Assembly: GCA_030867875.1 (NCBI GenBank)
Contig: JAOWCC010000936.1
Coordinates: forward strand, 124,001 to 188,000
Length of the DNA: 64,000 nt
Source: Actinernus sp. WN-2022
Taxonomy: Eukaryota > Cnidaria > Anthozoa > Actiniaria > Actinernidae
Reading direction: 5' to 3'
Positions within the stretch are counted from its first letter, which is position 1. Each line of letters begins with the position of its first letter. Below the pieces are notes generated by a model that was given only the letters and a program-made list of their open reading frames with translations, was not told where the DNA came from and searched no databases. The position numbers were made by a program, and so were the translations under genes. Below are positions 49,801-50,867 of the stretch, piece after piece.

Positions 49801-50676
49801 TAGACTGAGATAGACTGTGGTAGATAGACTGAGATAGACTGTGGTAGATAGACTGAGATAGACTGTGGTAGATAGACTGAGATAGACTGTGGTAGATAGA
49901 CTGTGGTAGATAGACTGAGATAGACTGTGGTAGATAGACTGTGGTAGATAGACTGAGATAGACTGTGGTAGATAGACTGAGATAGACTGTGGTAGATAGA
50001 CTGAGATAGACTGTGGTAGATAGACTGAGATAGACTGGTAGATAGACTGAGATAGACTGTGGTAGATAGACTGAGATAGACTGTGGTAGATAGACTGAGA
50101 TAGACTGTGGTAGATAGACTGAGATAGACTGTGGTAGATAGACTGAGATAGACTGTGGTAGATAGACTGAGATAGACTGTGATAGATAGACTGAGATAGA
50201 CTGTGGTAGATAGACTGAGTTTCTGATGTAAGTTATTTTCCTATAATTATTCATTTGCTCGGTGTTCGTGAAACCGTAATTATTATTATAATTATTATTT
50301 TATTACCAATATATTATTGTTATTAGGTTCTTAGCATATTATTAAGTTAGTAAGGAAGGAATTGTGAGGCGCGTTTGAAAACGTATGTTGAATTTGCGCG
50401 ATATAAATACATTATTATTGTTATTAGGATCAATGAACTCTCTCAACTACTGACGAGTACATGTACATTAGTTTATAATGTTAACATAGCTGTTGTCTTA
50501 ACCATAGCCTGAAGGAGTACATCCCGTGGATTCTAGAGGAGAAGAGAGCCGATCCCATCCCTGGTATCGATGAGTTTCCCGTGGGGGTCCATATGAGGCA
50601 TATTGTCCGTATGTGGCAGATTGTGGTGGGGATGAGTGACAAGTACCACGAGCGGCGAGCGGAGGCCACTGGGTAA
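3612..50676 (+). CDS. RNF213: RNF213-like E3 ubiquitin ligase, C-terminal part, 39 exons
   Basis: Thirty-nine exons with GT-AG borders can be joined so that every phase matches and no stop occurs, giving about 2,120 residues up to the stop at 50,674. Family landmarks appear in the order known for RNF213: the VDLGLGSHRVKCRV and EKDVVYSKFPIPLINRLEKH stretches at the end of the AAA+ region, a C3HC4 RING, an RZ finger (CPNGHP..GECGRP..CTVCG..IGG) and a C-terminal helical tail. RNF213 in vertebrates is a dynein-like AAA+ ATPase fused to an E3 module, is cytosolic and acts in lipid-droplet biology and antimicrobial ubiquitylation. The N-terminal two fifths or more lie upstream of the window. All exons keep frame despite heavy repeat load, so the gene looks functional. 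It could be one of several paralogues; I cannot tell from this window. Confidence 0.9.
3950..4045 (-). pseudogene. Degenerate tRNA-like sequence with B box
   Basis: On the minus strand GGTTCGAATCC (a B box) lies near 3,963-3,973, preceded by a tRNA-Ser-like long variable region and followed by a short 3' stem. The A box is poor. Likely a tRNA pseudogene or the head of a SINE. Confidence 0.35.
4108..9822. repeat. 52-bp minisatellite array, about 110 units
   Basis: The unit contains CTTACATAAAACATACCTGC and ATGTATCTTAATTACAAAC, and runs head to tail for 5.7 kb inside intron 1. Units differ mainly at two A/G sites (AGAGACA or AGAAACA; ATGC or ATAC). A 2-bp deletion variant (AAAACACCTG) recurs at 5401, 5867, 6229, 6539, 6849 and 6951. 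It encodes nothing. Confidence 0.97.
10191..10382 (+). CDS. RNF213: RNF213-like exon 2
   Basis: Acceptor TGTCATTCAG, donor GTAAGT. It encodes VIAEKDVVYSKFPIPLINRL, the most recognisable signature of the RNF213 AAA+ core, then a helical stretch with AWVKDF. Upstream in-frame ATG at 10,147 is intronic. Confidence 0.92.
10702..11017. mobile_element. MITE with 22-bp inverted ends and TTAA flanks
   Basis: Left end TTAAAGGAGCAGTGTCACG, right end its inverse CGTGACACTGCTCCTTTAA. The TTAA at each end fits a TTAA-target superfamily (piggyBac or Kolobok). It is non-coding. Confidence 0.75.
11018..12350. repeat. Intronic repeat-rich stretch with ACTGACA motifs
   Basis: The words AACTGACAACTGACAAA recur irregularly from about 11,450 to 11,660. 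The block CTTTCACTCGGGCCACATGA at about 11,045 recurs near 13,130. AGCTAGCTAG stretches at about 11,300 and 12,160 are loosely inverted. No gene is evident. Confidence 0.4.
12355..13130. repeat. Three diverged copies of a ~240-bp intronic unit
   Basis: Blocks carrying ATGTCGATTGGTCA, then TCCTCTTTCAGTTTTTCCC and GGAGATTTCGTACAGTTTAG occur at roughly 12,560-12,680 (most diverged), 12,780-12,915 and 13,010-13,130. The ORF at 12,361-12,675 falls in this repeat and looks spurious. Confidence 0.5.
13131..14717. other. Intron 2 remainder, no recognised gene
   Basis: Non-coding by eye. A perfect short stem with CTCGGGCTGCCTG pairs around 14,410-14,437. Otherwise I see nothing assignable. Confidence 0.4.
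14718..14853 (+). CDS. RNF213: RNF213-like exon 3
   Basis: Acceptor TATATAG, donor GTCAGT. It encodes FVGYHSDTIPSVVLQV, a conserved RNF213 motif, and completes the Gln codon split by intron 2. Confidence 0.85.
15195..15410 (+). CDS. RNF213: RNF213-like exon 4
   Basis: Acceptor TTTTTTCAG, donor GTATGT, 72 codons in phase 0. It encodes a helical segment with CVTPDAVARL. The in-frame sequence upstream to 15,069 is intron read-through. Confidence 0.85.
15490..15626 (+). CDS. RNF213: RNF213-like exon 5
   Basis: Acceptor TTGTTGCAG, donor GTCTCG (weak). It encodes a stretch with SENDMTDICAAIGF and ends in a split Arg codon completed by exon 6. Confidence 0.8.
15640..16428. repeat. 52-bp minisatellite filling intron 5
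   Basis: About 15 units containing GTATTAATCAGCATAACA and GGTGACACAGTAACCTGTG. Each unit has an internal near-palindrome. The array stops about ten bases before the exon 6 acceptor. Its unit length equals that of the intron 1 array, but the sequence is unrelated. Confidence 0.9.
16438..16588 (+). CDS. RNF213: RNF213-like exon 6
   Basis: Acceptor TTTTCCTACAG, donor GTATAT. It encodes FFVSLSANEGVLLVQCD and IACARHVIM, a beta-strand/helix segment of the AAA+ fold. Phase matches exons 5 and 7. Confidence 0.85.
16705..17266 (+). CDS. RNF213: RNF213-like exon 7
   Basis: The longest exon (562 nt). It starts with IHLVVVVQLPR, a hydrophobic strand typical of AAA+ cores, and FQGGKWDSVHIDDLRPP. The middle (roughly residues 70-120 of the exon) is acidic and low in hydrophobics, probably a disordered insert. 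Donor GTCTGT. Confidence 0.85.
17267..17879. other. Intron 7 with a short perfect hairpin
   Basis: AT-rich. CAATATTTAGAAATTCTAAA and its inverse form a stem around CCTGCTGCAGG at about 17,627-17,672. Nothing else is recognisable. Confidence 0.4.
17880..18147 (+). CDS. RNF213: RNF213-like exon 8
   Basis: Acceptor CATCGCAG, donor GTAACA. It encodes a helical stretch beginning DGQTFARILNEKIYKLL. Both flanking split codons match exons 7 and 9. Confidence 0.82.
18406..18605 (+). CDS. RNF213: RNF213-like exon 9
   Basis: Acceptor TTTTTTAG, donor GTGGGC. It encodes FPFSWVIKELIEELW, a conserved RNF213 helix. Open frame continues into the intron on both sides, but phase and homology support these borders. 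Confidence 0.82.
18851..20628. mobile_element. TTAA-flanked DNA element, copy B (complete)
   Basis: Begins TTAAAGTGCCCCTACGATC and ends with the inverse GTCGTAGCGGCACTTTAA. A second inverted block (GTGGGCGAGGAATACCTAG near 19,012 against CTAGGTATTCCTCGCCCAC near 20,428) shows long imperfect inverted arms. It shares its interior with copy A. Non-autonomous; piggyBac or Kolobok type by TTAA target. Confidence 0.8.
20629..21008. other. Intron 9 3' part, no recognised feature
   Basis: AT-rich intron sequence up to the exon 10 acceptor. The short ORFs here have no recognisable content. Confidence 0.35.
21009..21190 (+). CDS. RNF213: RNF213-like exon 10
   Basis: Acceptor TATTGTCAG, donor GTAAGA. 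It encodes a charged helix (TEEEKLRKILENSELRHIL) and YLHDFVHM, which matches the segment before the E3 module in the family. Completes the Ala codon from exon 9. Confidence 0.82.
21384..21575 (+). CDS. RNF213: RNF213-like exon 11
   Basis: Acceptor CAATTTCAG, donor GTGAGT, 64 codons. It encodes FAAVHVTHSHIQARL, a conserved RNF213 helix of the E3 module. Confidence 0.85.
21813..22027 (+). CDS. RNF213: RNF213-like exon 12
   Basis: Acceptor CTCACCAG, donor GTAATT. It encodes LMFLESLEPTLKDVEDHGSR and ends in a split Trp codon completed by exon 13. Confidence 0.82.
22241..22349 (+). CDS. RNF213: RNF213-like exon 13
   Basis: Acceptor TTTATTCCAG, donor GTACAA. It encodes VVRLFIDHVCIASDLM. Its last ~19 bases and the donor have been copied four more times into the intron (see the repeat at 22,331). 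Confidence 0.82.
22331..22785. repeat. Five tandem copies of exon 13 end plus donor, ~90 bp each
   Basis: TGTGCAAAGGCTTTGGAAG followed by GTACAACAAACAGAGCATC starts at 22331, 22421, 22512, 22602 and 22692. The first copy is the true exon end; each later copy keeps an intact donor. The ORF at 22,524-22,847 is the array read through. Confidence 0.92.
23036..23136 (+). CDS. RNF213: RNF213-like exon 14
   Basis: Acceptor ACACAG, donor GTAAAT. It encodes DLMKNRCVHGLERFLMECSR. Its last codon is split and becomes the Cys just before the RING in exon 15. Confidence 0.8.
23237..23512. repeat. Minisatellite with TGGTACATGTTATGAATGTA units
   Basis: About seven units alternating between a 44-bp form and a ~30-bp shorter form, all with ACTACTCCATTAACA. 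One more unit lies at about 24,055-24,100, on the far side of a retrotransposon fragment, so the array was split by that insertion. Confidence 0.8.
23513..24053 (+). pseudogene. Non-LTR retrotransposon fragment (end of reverse transcriptase ORF)
   Basis: Encodes the typical C-terminal RT region of CR1/L2-like elements: LVHAFISSRVDYCNNLLYG and KLQRVQNA, then after frame breaks IAAPKLWNSLPREPRL and SFKRHIKSRRF. Stops and frameshifts show it is dead. It interrupts a minisatellite in intron 14. Confidence 0.8.
24100..24660 (+). pseudogene. Second non-LTR retrotransposon fragment
   Basis: A different 3' ORF end with LWNNLPNSIRNSSSANQFKS and TWKSICLKC, followed by AT-rich 3' untranslated sequence with AAATAAATAA near 24,645. 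The style matches the C-terminus of Jockey/CR1-type ORF2 proteins. Broken. Confidence 0.6.
24682..24861 (+). CDS. RNF213: RNF213-like exon 15: RING finger
   Basis: Encodes the RING: CPVC near the start, then CGHYCCLEC and CPTC, a C3HC4 pattern with His in the centre. This is the RING that names the family; in RNF213 known chemistry also involves the RZ finger and a catalytic Cys downstream. Acceptor TTTGCAG, donor GTCGGA. All zinc ligands are present. Confidence 0.93.
25269..25514 (+). CDS. RNF213: RNF213-like exon 16
   Basis: Acceptor TTCTCCAG, donor GTAAGA. It encodes FRRHCNAFFMEVVSVFCF just after the RING, a well-kept helix in RNF213, and ends with LLQQLLKSG, whose coding bases are repeated in the intron. 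Confidence 0.88.
25486..25660. repeat. Three tandem copies of exon 16 end plus donor, ~61 bp
   Basis: Bases resembling CTGCTACAACAGCTCCTCA, then CAGGGTAAGACATATGCTG, occur at about 25,490, 25,551 and 25,612 (the last diverged). The second copy keeps GGGTAAGA, a usable donor. Confidence 0.85.
25925..26036 (+). CDS. RNF213: RNF213-like exon 17
   Basis: Acceptor GTTCTTTTAG, donor GTGTGT. It encodes KKLKEHLDRFITDAWG and MIEVFVLCVQCME. Phase matches both neighbours. Confidence 0.82.
26190..26627 (+). CDS. RNF213: RNF213-like exon 18
   Basis: A 146-codon exon in phase 0, acceptor TTCATATAG, donor GTACGA. It encodes long helices including RVLEAIATTRFVLSEVAEY and LKQLSRRFGVESIKIL, typical of the helical E3 shell of RNF213. 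Confidence 0.88.
26628..27797. other. Intron 18, mostly unassigned
   Basis: Contains an imperfect inverted pair around CGGGATTCGA and TCGAATCCCG (26,656-26,727), a few repeats of ACTTATTGACTAGGT at 27,358-27,415, and GAGTACTCGACGTGC-like sequence at 27,245 related to 3,790-3,830. No gene. Confidence 0.45.
27798..27908 (+). CDS. RNF213: RNF213-like exon 19
   Basis: Acceptor GCTAACAG, donor GTTAGT, 37 codons. It encodes DRFLVYGAKYQSLRETISRA, a conserved family segment. Confidence 0.82.
28353..28439 (+). CDS. RNF213: RNF213-like exon 20
   Basis: Acceptor TTTCACTTTCAG, donor GTGAGT, 29 codons. It encodes VVFQLGVYQEITTNQRV. The frame stays open into the intron, but the donor and homology set the end. 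Confidence 0.8.
28605..28889. mobile_element. mariner-like MITE with TA duplication
   Basis: Inverted ends CAGTATCGCCAAGAAA and TTTCTTGGCGGTACTG, flanked by TA on both sides (28,603 and 28,890), as for Tc1/mariner. The interior is a chain of GATC/GCGA palindromes (GCGAGCAGATCGTGA and relatives). Non-coding. Confidence 0.75.
29013..29066 (+). CDS. RNF213: RNF213-like exon 21
   Basis: An 18-codon exon, acceptor TCCTTTTAG, donor GTATAA, encoding a single amphipathic helix with LRGFVQRTRHISDQ. Small, but phase and position fit. Confidence 0.72.
29218..29418 (+). CDS. RNF213: RNF213-like exon 22
   Basis: Acceptor TTTTGTGTAG, donor GTAAGT, 67 codons. It encodes IVEIMVHLAAVLFSQDNN and PLVSLALHPATMA, well matched to the segment before the RZ finger in the family. 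Confidence 0.86.
29643..29721 (+). CDS. RNF213: RNF213-like exon 23
   Basis: Acceptor CTTAATAG, donor GTAAGG. It encodes SFLPTMPDD and ends with EQFY, directly before the zinc-binding CPNGH of exon 24; the same order is known in RNF213 (..WYxCPNGHP..). Confidence 0.85.
30145..30179 (+). CDS. RNF213: RNF213-like exon 24: first half of RZ finger
   Basis: A 35-nt microexon encoding ECPNGHPYLIGE, with the first Cys and His of the RZ-type finger. Acceptor TCTGTACAG, donor GTATGT. The phases require it: skipping it would break the frame and the finger. Confidence 0.88.
30220..30546. repeat. 34-bp minisatellite ending at the exon 25 acceptor
   Basis: About ten units of CACTTGTTAGTCAAACTTG + TTATTTTTATCACAA. 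The last, altered unit (CACTTGTTTGTAG) provides the splice acceptor of exon 25, so the array runs into the splice site. Every unit holds a TTGTTAG that resembles an acceptor. Confidence 0.9.
30547..30644 (+). CDS. RNF213: RNF213-like exon 25: second half of RZ finger
   Basis: Encodes CGRPNQDYKCTVCGANIGG, with the remaining Cys ligands of the RZ finger, then NHRLVEGNRPARA. In human RNF213 this finger is needed to ubiquitylate lipid A of bacterial LPS; the ligands are all kept here, but that activity is only inferred. Donor GTACGT. Confidence 0.92.
30879..31026 (+). CDS. RNF213: RNF213-like exon 26
   Basis: Acceptor TATTCACAG, donor GTAACA. It encodes GHFIGPSRERAVTPERSMS and SLVRLLLHGSMLVGS, closely following the RZ finger as in the family. 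The last 18 or so bases recur throughout intron 26. Confidence 0.87.
31009..32130. repeat. 70-bp array built from exon 26 end plus donor
   Basis: Each unit carries TCCTGTTATCACACACAG then GTGAGCTGTCATGTGTAGG, so it repeats the exon end and a donor. About 15 units. Two or three near 31,835-31,985 are inverted, behind a (GTT)n run at 31,796-31,835. A CGGTTATC/CTCTCATTTG variant recurs about 210 bp apart, showing a three-unit higher-order block. Confidence 0.92.
31796..31835. repeat. (GTT)n microsatellite
   Basis: About 13 GTT units at the point where the intron 26 array changes orientation. Confidence 0.95.
32131..32466. other. Intron 26 end, nothing recognised
   Basis: Unique-looking intron sequence between the 70-bp array and exon 27. 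No open frame or repeat stands out. Confidence 0.35.
32467..32647 (+). CDS. RNF213: RNF213-like exon 27
   Basis: Acceptor CTTAACAG, donor GTCAGT. It encodes VQKFLWDHIISDMRLLAQ and TVHLVLQNIAEHAH, a helical block typical of the RNF213 C-terminal region. Confidence 0.86.
32770..32855 (+). CDS. RNF213: RNF213-like exon 28
   Basis: Acceptor CCCATAAG (poor polypyrimidine tract), donor GTAAGT. It encodes KGTRAHWEVVFTRIVLSPVL; the family keeps a Trp-containing helix here. Phase fits. Confidence 0.8.
33043..33100 (+). CDS. RNF213: RNF213-like exon 29
   Basis: Acceptor TTTCTTGTAG, donor GTACGT, 58 nt. It encodes LDASIQRSLEVIANDTRF. Split Gly codon shared with exon 30. Confidence 0.75.
33252..33385. 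mobile_element. Palindromic MITE (ATGGCGGC family), copy 1
   Basis: The inverted halves carry GGCGGCCATGTTGGTG and CACCAACATGGCGG-like sequence around AATCTATTGTTAACTG. Related copies lie at 46,019-46,700 and 55,172-55,285. It holds an unoccupied TTAA at 33,346. Confidence 0.65.
33504..33691 (+). CDS. RNF213: RNF213-like exon 30
   Basis: Acceptor GGTGTTTAG, donor GTTTGA. It encodes DPLLRQLYELEAGVDEYTEG and ALWRYRTHVTLDH. It ends in phase 0, the same phase in which exon 31 starts 8.2 kb further on. Confidence 0.84.
33918..34002. repeat. Left terminal inverted repeat of the GC-rich element
   Basis: Matches the reverse complement of 40,590-40,660 plus the outer end at 41,785-41,832. It contains two GGTTCTGGCGCAGCA-type units, where the right end carries long arrays of the same unit. 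The inner edge TCGTCTACACAAAGC is shared. Confidence 0.8.
34003..34334. other. GC-rich non-coding stretch with direct repeats
   Basis: GCGCAAACACCGG followed by GGGGCAGTGGA-like sequence occurs at about 34,065 and 34,164. There is no convincing reading frame. It may be the upstream region of the first element gene. Confidence 0.45.
34335..36171 (+). pseudogene. Unrecognised element gene, broken
   Basis: Coding-like GC-rich sequence starting at ATG 34,335 (34,353 is also possible). Segments with clear protein character lie in different frames: a region with HYDIIQVSDGTVVTLCCWNH and FRHPNFHLLAADPPGIWNIQ, then ALEDAEVVIAGEAP and CPFNYGFILRSRNPEVTGVY in another frame, then LEELDESSRSEYIALKAYL up to a stop near 35,860, then DARSIVHDFVVRSEYAMLYL to 36,171. 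At least three frame breaks and one stop are needed to pass through. A 402-bp tandem duplication lies inside. I do not recognise the family; its place suggests an element-borne protein. Confidence 0.5.
34932..35736. repeat. 402-bp tandem duplication inside the element gene
   Basis: Copy 1 is 34,932-35,333, copy 2 is 35,334-35,736. They look identical except for one C (CCACTCCGGC against CCACTCCCGGC near 35,217 and 35,620), so the duplication is very recent or an assembly product. The single-base change shifts the frame in copy 1. Confidence 0.92.
36172..36440. other. GC-rich spacer, no convincing gene
   Basis: Sequence between two coding-like blocks of the element. Overlapping ORFs exist on both strands because stops are rare at this composition; none looks like a real protein. 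Confidence 0.4.
36441..36622 (+). pseudogene. Coding-like fragment cut by a hairpin
   Basis: One frame reads PRKKREVLKEFQELHTPWKP and KSYDDYQIDMLGLYEQK, with plausible codon bias, and then runs into the large hairpin at 36,624. I do not recognise a family. Probably the remnant of another element gene. Confidence 0.35.
36624..36750. repeat. Hairpin with 52-bp arms
   Basis: Arms 36,624-36,675 and 36,699-36,750 are inverse copies with one mismatch, around a 23-base loop (CGTATATACTACTAGACCAC...). The stem core is CATCCCCGGGGGGACT. The same ATACTACTA motif occurs at the element's own outer end. Confidence 0.92.
37057..37292. repeat. 11-bp GTGGTACCTAC array
   Basis: About 20 units varying between GTGGTACCTAC, GTGGTACCTCC and ATGGTATCTAC. 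It reads open in all frames on the plus strand as Trp/Tyr/Val-rich repeats, which explains several ORFs here. A GGTATCTA motif also occurs singly near 36,880. Confidence 0.85.
37293..38004 (+). pseudogene. Coding-like fragments upstream of the integrase
   Basis: Short coding-like pieces such as PRFPFELFQKQQDAYDNSPG (about 37,650-37,720) and GFAVEDELLGEDPSGAANVY (about 37,850-37,915) lie in different frames. GCGCGGCCAGTATGTTGGCG-like motifs repeat at 37,475-37,580. The family is not recognised; they may belong to the integrase gene's upstream neighbour. Confidence 0.3.
38005..39093 (+). pseudogene. Polinton-type DDE integrase, frameshifted and internally deleted
   Basis: The order and motifs of retroviral-like integrases of Polintons are present: QAMWQIYLPAPR, then HQADLLFLPHD with the first catalytic Asp (38,260), YALVVVDVASRYKEA, QVDPGRQFMG with the second Asp (38,363), and SIVERANRTLAERLF with the Glu at 38,468, 35 codons further. 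The two Asp are only 34 codons apart and out of frame, so part of the catalytic core between them is lost. A further shift occurs near 38,885 before REELQVVPP, and the last segment (VVELTSGWQCLAVPVGKCVY) ends at 39,093. Such enzymes insert the element into host DNA. This copy cannot be active. Confidence 0.8.
39108..40649 (-). pseudogene. N-terminal part of Polinton-type DNA polymerase B, broken
   Basis: Read on the minus strand from about 40,560. An N-terminal region is split by a frameshift near 40,330. The main ORF (40,276-39,221) carries YLPLPEEARSKKAVINVRN, a Cys/His finger (CERC..HKPEC, near residues 162-185) and YVIYADFEAL near residue 220, the Exo I motif of family B proofreading domains. 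A frameshift near 39,290 precedes HCHITGKYRGAAHNACN, which with CHICQKPL forms the endonuclease VII-like zinc motif known in these polymerases. The sequence then ends; the palm domain is absent. It converges on the integrase gene 15 bases away. In intact elements it replicates the element. Confidence 0.8.
40590..41048. repeat. Right terminal repeat, 22-bp array
   Basis: About 19 units of CCCTATGGTGCTGCGCCAGAA, with early units reading GGTACTGCGC. It is the inverse of the short left repeat, expanded. ORFs on both strands here are the array translated. Confidence 0.9.
41049..41686. repeat. Copy of RNF213 intron 36/exon 37 inside the element
   Basis: Nearly identical to 45,273-45,906: the right part of a TTAA element, the intron 36 acceptor and the first 32 bases of exon 37 (41,655-41,686). 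It is placed between the two repeat arrays of the right terminal repeat. The exon piece has an acceptor but no donor. Confidence 0.92.
41684..41832. repeat. Right terminal repeat, outer 28-bp array and element end
   Basis: Five units of CTTATATATGGTGCTGCGCC + AGAACCCC, sharing the core ATGGTGCTGCGCCAGAA with the inner 22-bp array, then the outer end TTATACATACTACT. Confidence 0.88.
41931..42072 (+). CDS. RNF213: RNF213-like exon 31
   Basis: Acceptor GTGTGACTAG, donor GTATGC. It encodes VRFLPDVVKLQRLLMDRYHR, a conserved family motif (RFLPD). Joins exon 30 in phase 0 across the element. Confidence 0.87.
42080..42297. repeat. 31-bp minisatellite filling intron 31
   Basis: About seven units of CGTATTTCATCTGTGTTTG + TTGCCTATGTGC. 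The last unit runs into the pyrimidine tract and acceptor TATTTTTCCAG of exon 32. Confidence 0.9.
42300..42380 (+). CDS. RNF213: RNF213-like exon 32
   Basis: Encodes KEYKSLVRSFRSAWNILV; the family keeps a Trp/Asn helix here. Acceptor TTTTTCCAG, donor GTACCT. Phase fits exons 31 and 33. Confidence 0.8.
42571..42751 (+). CDS. RNF213: RNF213-like exon 33
   Basis: Acceptor ATGCCATAG, donor GTATAT. It encodes LVRFLVGSHNELLQLYHR, very close to the RNF213 motif FLVxxHNxL. Confidence 0.87.
43003..43157. mobile_element. Palindromic MITE with TTAA ends
   Basis: TTAATTCACTCTTT at the left pairs with AAAGAGTGAATTAA at the right, and GGATTCAAAGCG with CGCTTTGAATCC inside. About 155 bp, non-coding. Confidence 0.7.
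43318..43525 (+). CDS. RNF213: RNF213-like exon 34
   Basis: Acceptor CTACATAG, donor GTGATT. It encodes VSYDVDRDLLPLILAHCHYS-type sequence and YDWSALQRQLVDRLIRGR, a clear family match. Confidence 0.88.
43733..44172. repeat. ~65-bp minisatellite in intron 34
   Basis: About seven units with GAGGTTCTGTTGGTGCAGAC and CTACGATAGTCATGATGATG. Two unit types alternate (CTATTATGTATG or CATGTATTT), giving a two-unit higher-order repeat. Confidence 0.9.
44234..44308 (+). CDS. RNF213: RNF213-like exon 35
   Basis: A 25-codon exon, acceptor TTTCTTTCAG, donor GTAGAC. It encodes VSADSVLISLRTKIPQ. Confidence 0.78.
44495..44692 (+). CDS. RNF213: RNF213-like exon 36
   Basis: Acceptor GCTGTAG, donor GTACTG, 66 codons. 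It encodes IAITFLASGGGKADMLVSTF, with the family's ITFL and Gly-rich turn. Confidence 0.87.
44895..45845. mobile_element. Palindromic TTAA element in intron 36 (outer)
   Basis: Left end TTAACGTACCACTACGACG (mutated) and right end GATCGTAGTGGCACTTTAA are inverse copies of the terminal motif of copies A and B. The inner parts pair around ATTGTGCTTTAAAGCACAAT. Its centre is occupied by the inner element at 45,037. Confidence 0.6.
45037..45433. mobile_element. TTAA MITE nested in the outer element
   Basis: TTAAAGTGCCCATGAAGCTT at the left and its inverse AAGCTTCATAGGCACTTTAA at the right, with arms of about 140 bp. It sits exactly at the central TTAA of the outer palindrome. Confidence 0.75.
45875..45964 (+). 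CDS. RNF213: RNF213-like exon 37
   Basis: Acceptor ACAATTCAG, donor GTAAAG, 30 codons. It encodes DVCQLQHVVSLWRLLSIERA, matching the LxDLVSLWxLLS segment near the RNF213 C-terminus. Its first 32 bases are copied at 41,655. Confidence 0.88.
46019..46700. mobile_element. ATGGCGGC-family MITE, copy 2, split by a TTAA element
   Basis: Left half (CAATCCCCAGAGATTCA ... GGCGGCCATGTTGGTTG) and right half (AACGTCAACCAAGATGGCGG) correspond to copy 1 at 33,252, which is unsplit. Confidence 0.7.
46125..46669. mobile_element. TTAA MITE with ~165-bp inverted repeats
   Basis: Starts TTAAAGTGCACCTAACCCC and ends GGGGTTAGTGGCACTTTAA. The arms pair over about 165 bp (for example CCATGCGTGTTTGAAATGG with its inverse near 46,545). 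Copy 1 of the host repeat shows one TTAA at this place, proving target duplication. Confidence 0.85.
46924..47100. repeat. Pyrimidine-rich tandem repeat in intron 37
   Basis: Four units with TTTTACGTACCCCTCCC, CTCTCCCCATTCAGTG. Both strands are open across it, which explains overlapping ORFs. Confidence 0.85.
47250..47450. repeat. 50-bp tandem repeat in intron 37
   Basis: Four units with AAACATCTTATTAACCT and CGGTCCGTACCGTAAGTTA. Confidence 0.85.
47553..48238. repeat. 29-bp minisatellite in intron 37
   Basis: About 24 units of CATCACCGTGTACCACTACT + TACGTTACT. All three plus frames are open, producing long artificial ORFs. It ends about 35 bases before exon 38. Confidence 0.92.
48274..48452 (+). 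CDS. RNF213: RNF213-like exon 38
   Basis: Acceptor TTTCCAACAG, donor GTACAA. It encodes DPFEHLPAEFKEHLDEGSAL and FLSQLLEIIILQLNES, matching the penultimate C-terminal segment of RNF213. Confidence 0.88.
48518..49319. mobile_element. Inverted-repeat element, ~170-bp arms
   Basis: AGCCTGCGTCGCATACGAAC at the left and the inverse of AGGCTGCGTCGCATCCAAAC at the right; the arms also share GTGATTGGCTTTTAA and GACTGGCCATTCAACTGTCA. No protein. The superfamily is unclear. Confidence 0.7.
49385..49637. mobile_element. MITE with AGAGCGGnTTTCAATTGAGT ends
   Basis: Left AGAGCGGATTTCAATTGAGT, right inverse ACTCAATTGAAAACCGCTCT. The interior is rich in CCAAT/ATTGG and TTTGGTTTTG. It resembles a repeat I recall as abundant in stony corals. 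Confidence 0.7.
49742..50218. repeat. 24-bp minisatellite in intron 38
   Basis: About 20 units of TAGATAGACTGAGATAGACT + GTGG, with a few 12-bp deletions. The long minus-strand ORF over it is an artefact. Confidence 0.92.
50270..50430. repeat. ATT-rich retrotransposon-like tails
   Basis: Two (ATT)n stretches bracket a block ending GCGCGATATAAATACATTATT, which looks like the 3' end of a non-LTR element or SINE. Confidence 0.4.
50508..50676 (+). CDS. RNF213: RNF213-like exon 39, C-terminus
   Basis: Acceptor AACCATAG. It encodes SLKEYIPWILEEK, then FPVGVHMRHIVRMWQIVVGM, matching the last helix of RNF213 (a Cys/Val-x-x-W motif), and ends TG-stop at TAA 50,674. GGGTAATTT also makes a donor at 50,673, so the exon may instead end at 50,672. 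Confidence 0.88.
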
Positions 50677-50794
50677 TTTGTCCACAGGAAATGAATAGCA
50701 CATGTTGTCGAGGAGAATCCAGTGTCTAATAATCATTATAGGAGAGGTTACCGTTATCATATTATACGAGAATAATTTTGAATTTAACATGCAG

Positions 50795-50867
50795 TAGACA
50801 CGAGAACACACTCAAGCACCTGGATGGTGTCCTATACGCGGGATCGTATGATTACAGTATGCAGTGA
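50795..50867 (+). CDS. RNF213: Possible alternative last exon of the RNF213-like gene
   Basis: If the donor at 50,673 is used, the acceptor TTTAACATGCAG joins in frame to a 23-residue tail (RHENTLKHLDGVLYAGSYDY..) ending at TGA 50,865. The tail has no counterpart I recall in vertebrate RNF213, whose C-terminus ends near the exon 39 stop. Confidence 0.35.

Noticed and set aside
49727..50254. 175-residue minus-strand ORF (YLPQSISV repeats)
   Set aside because: Translation of the 24-bp intron 38 array.
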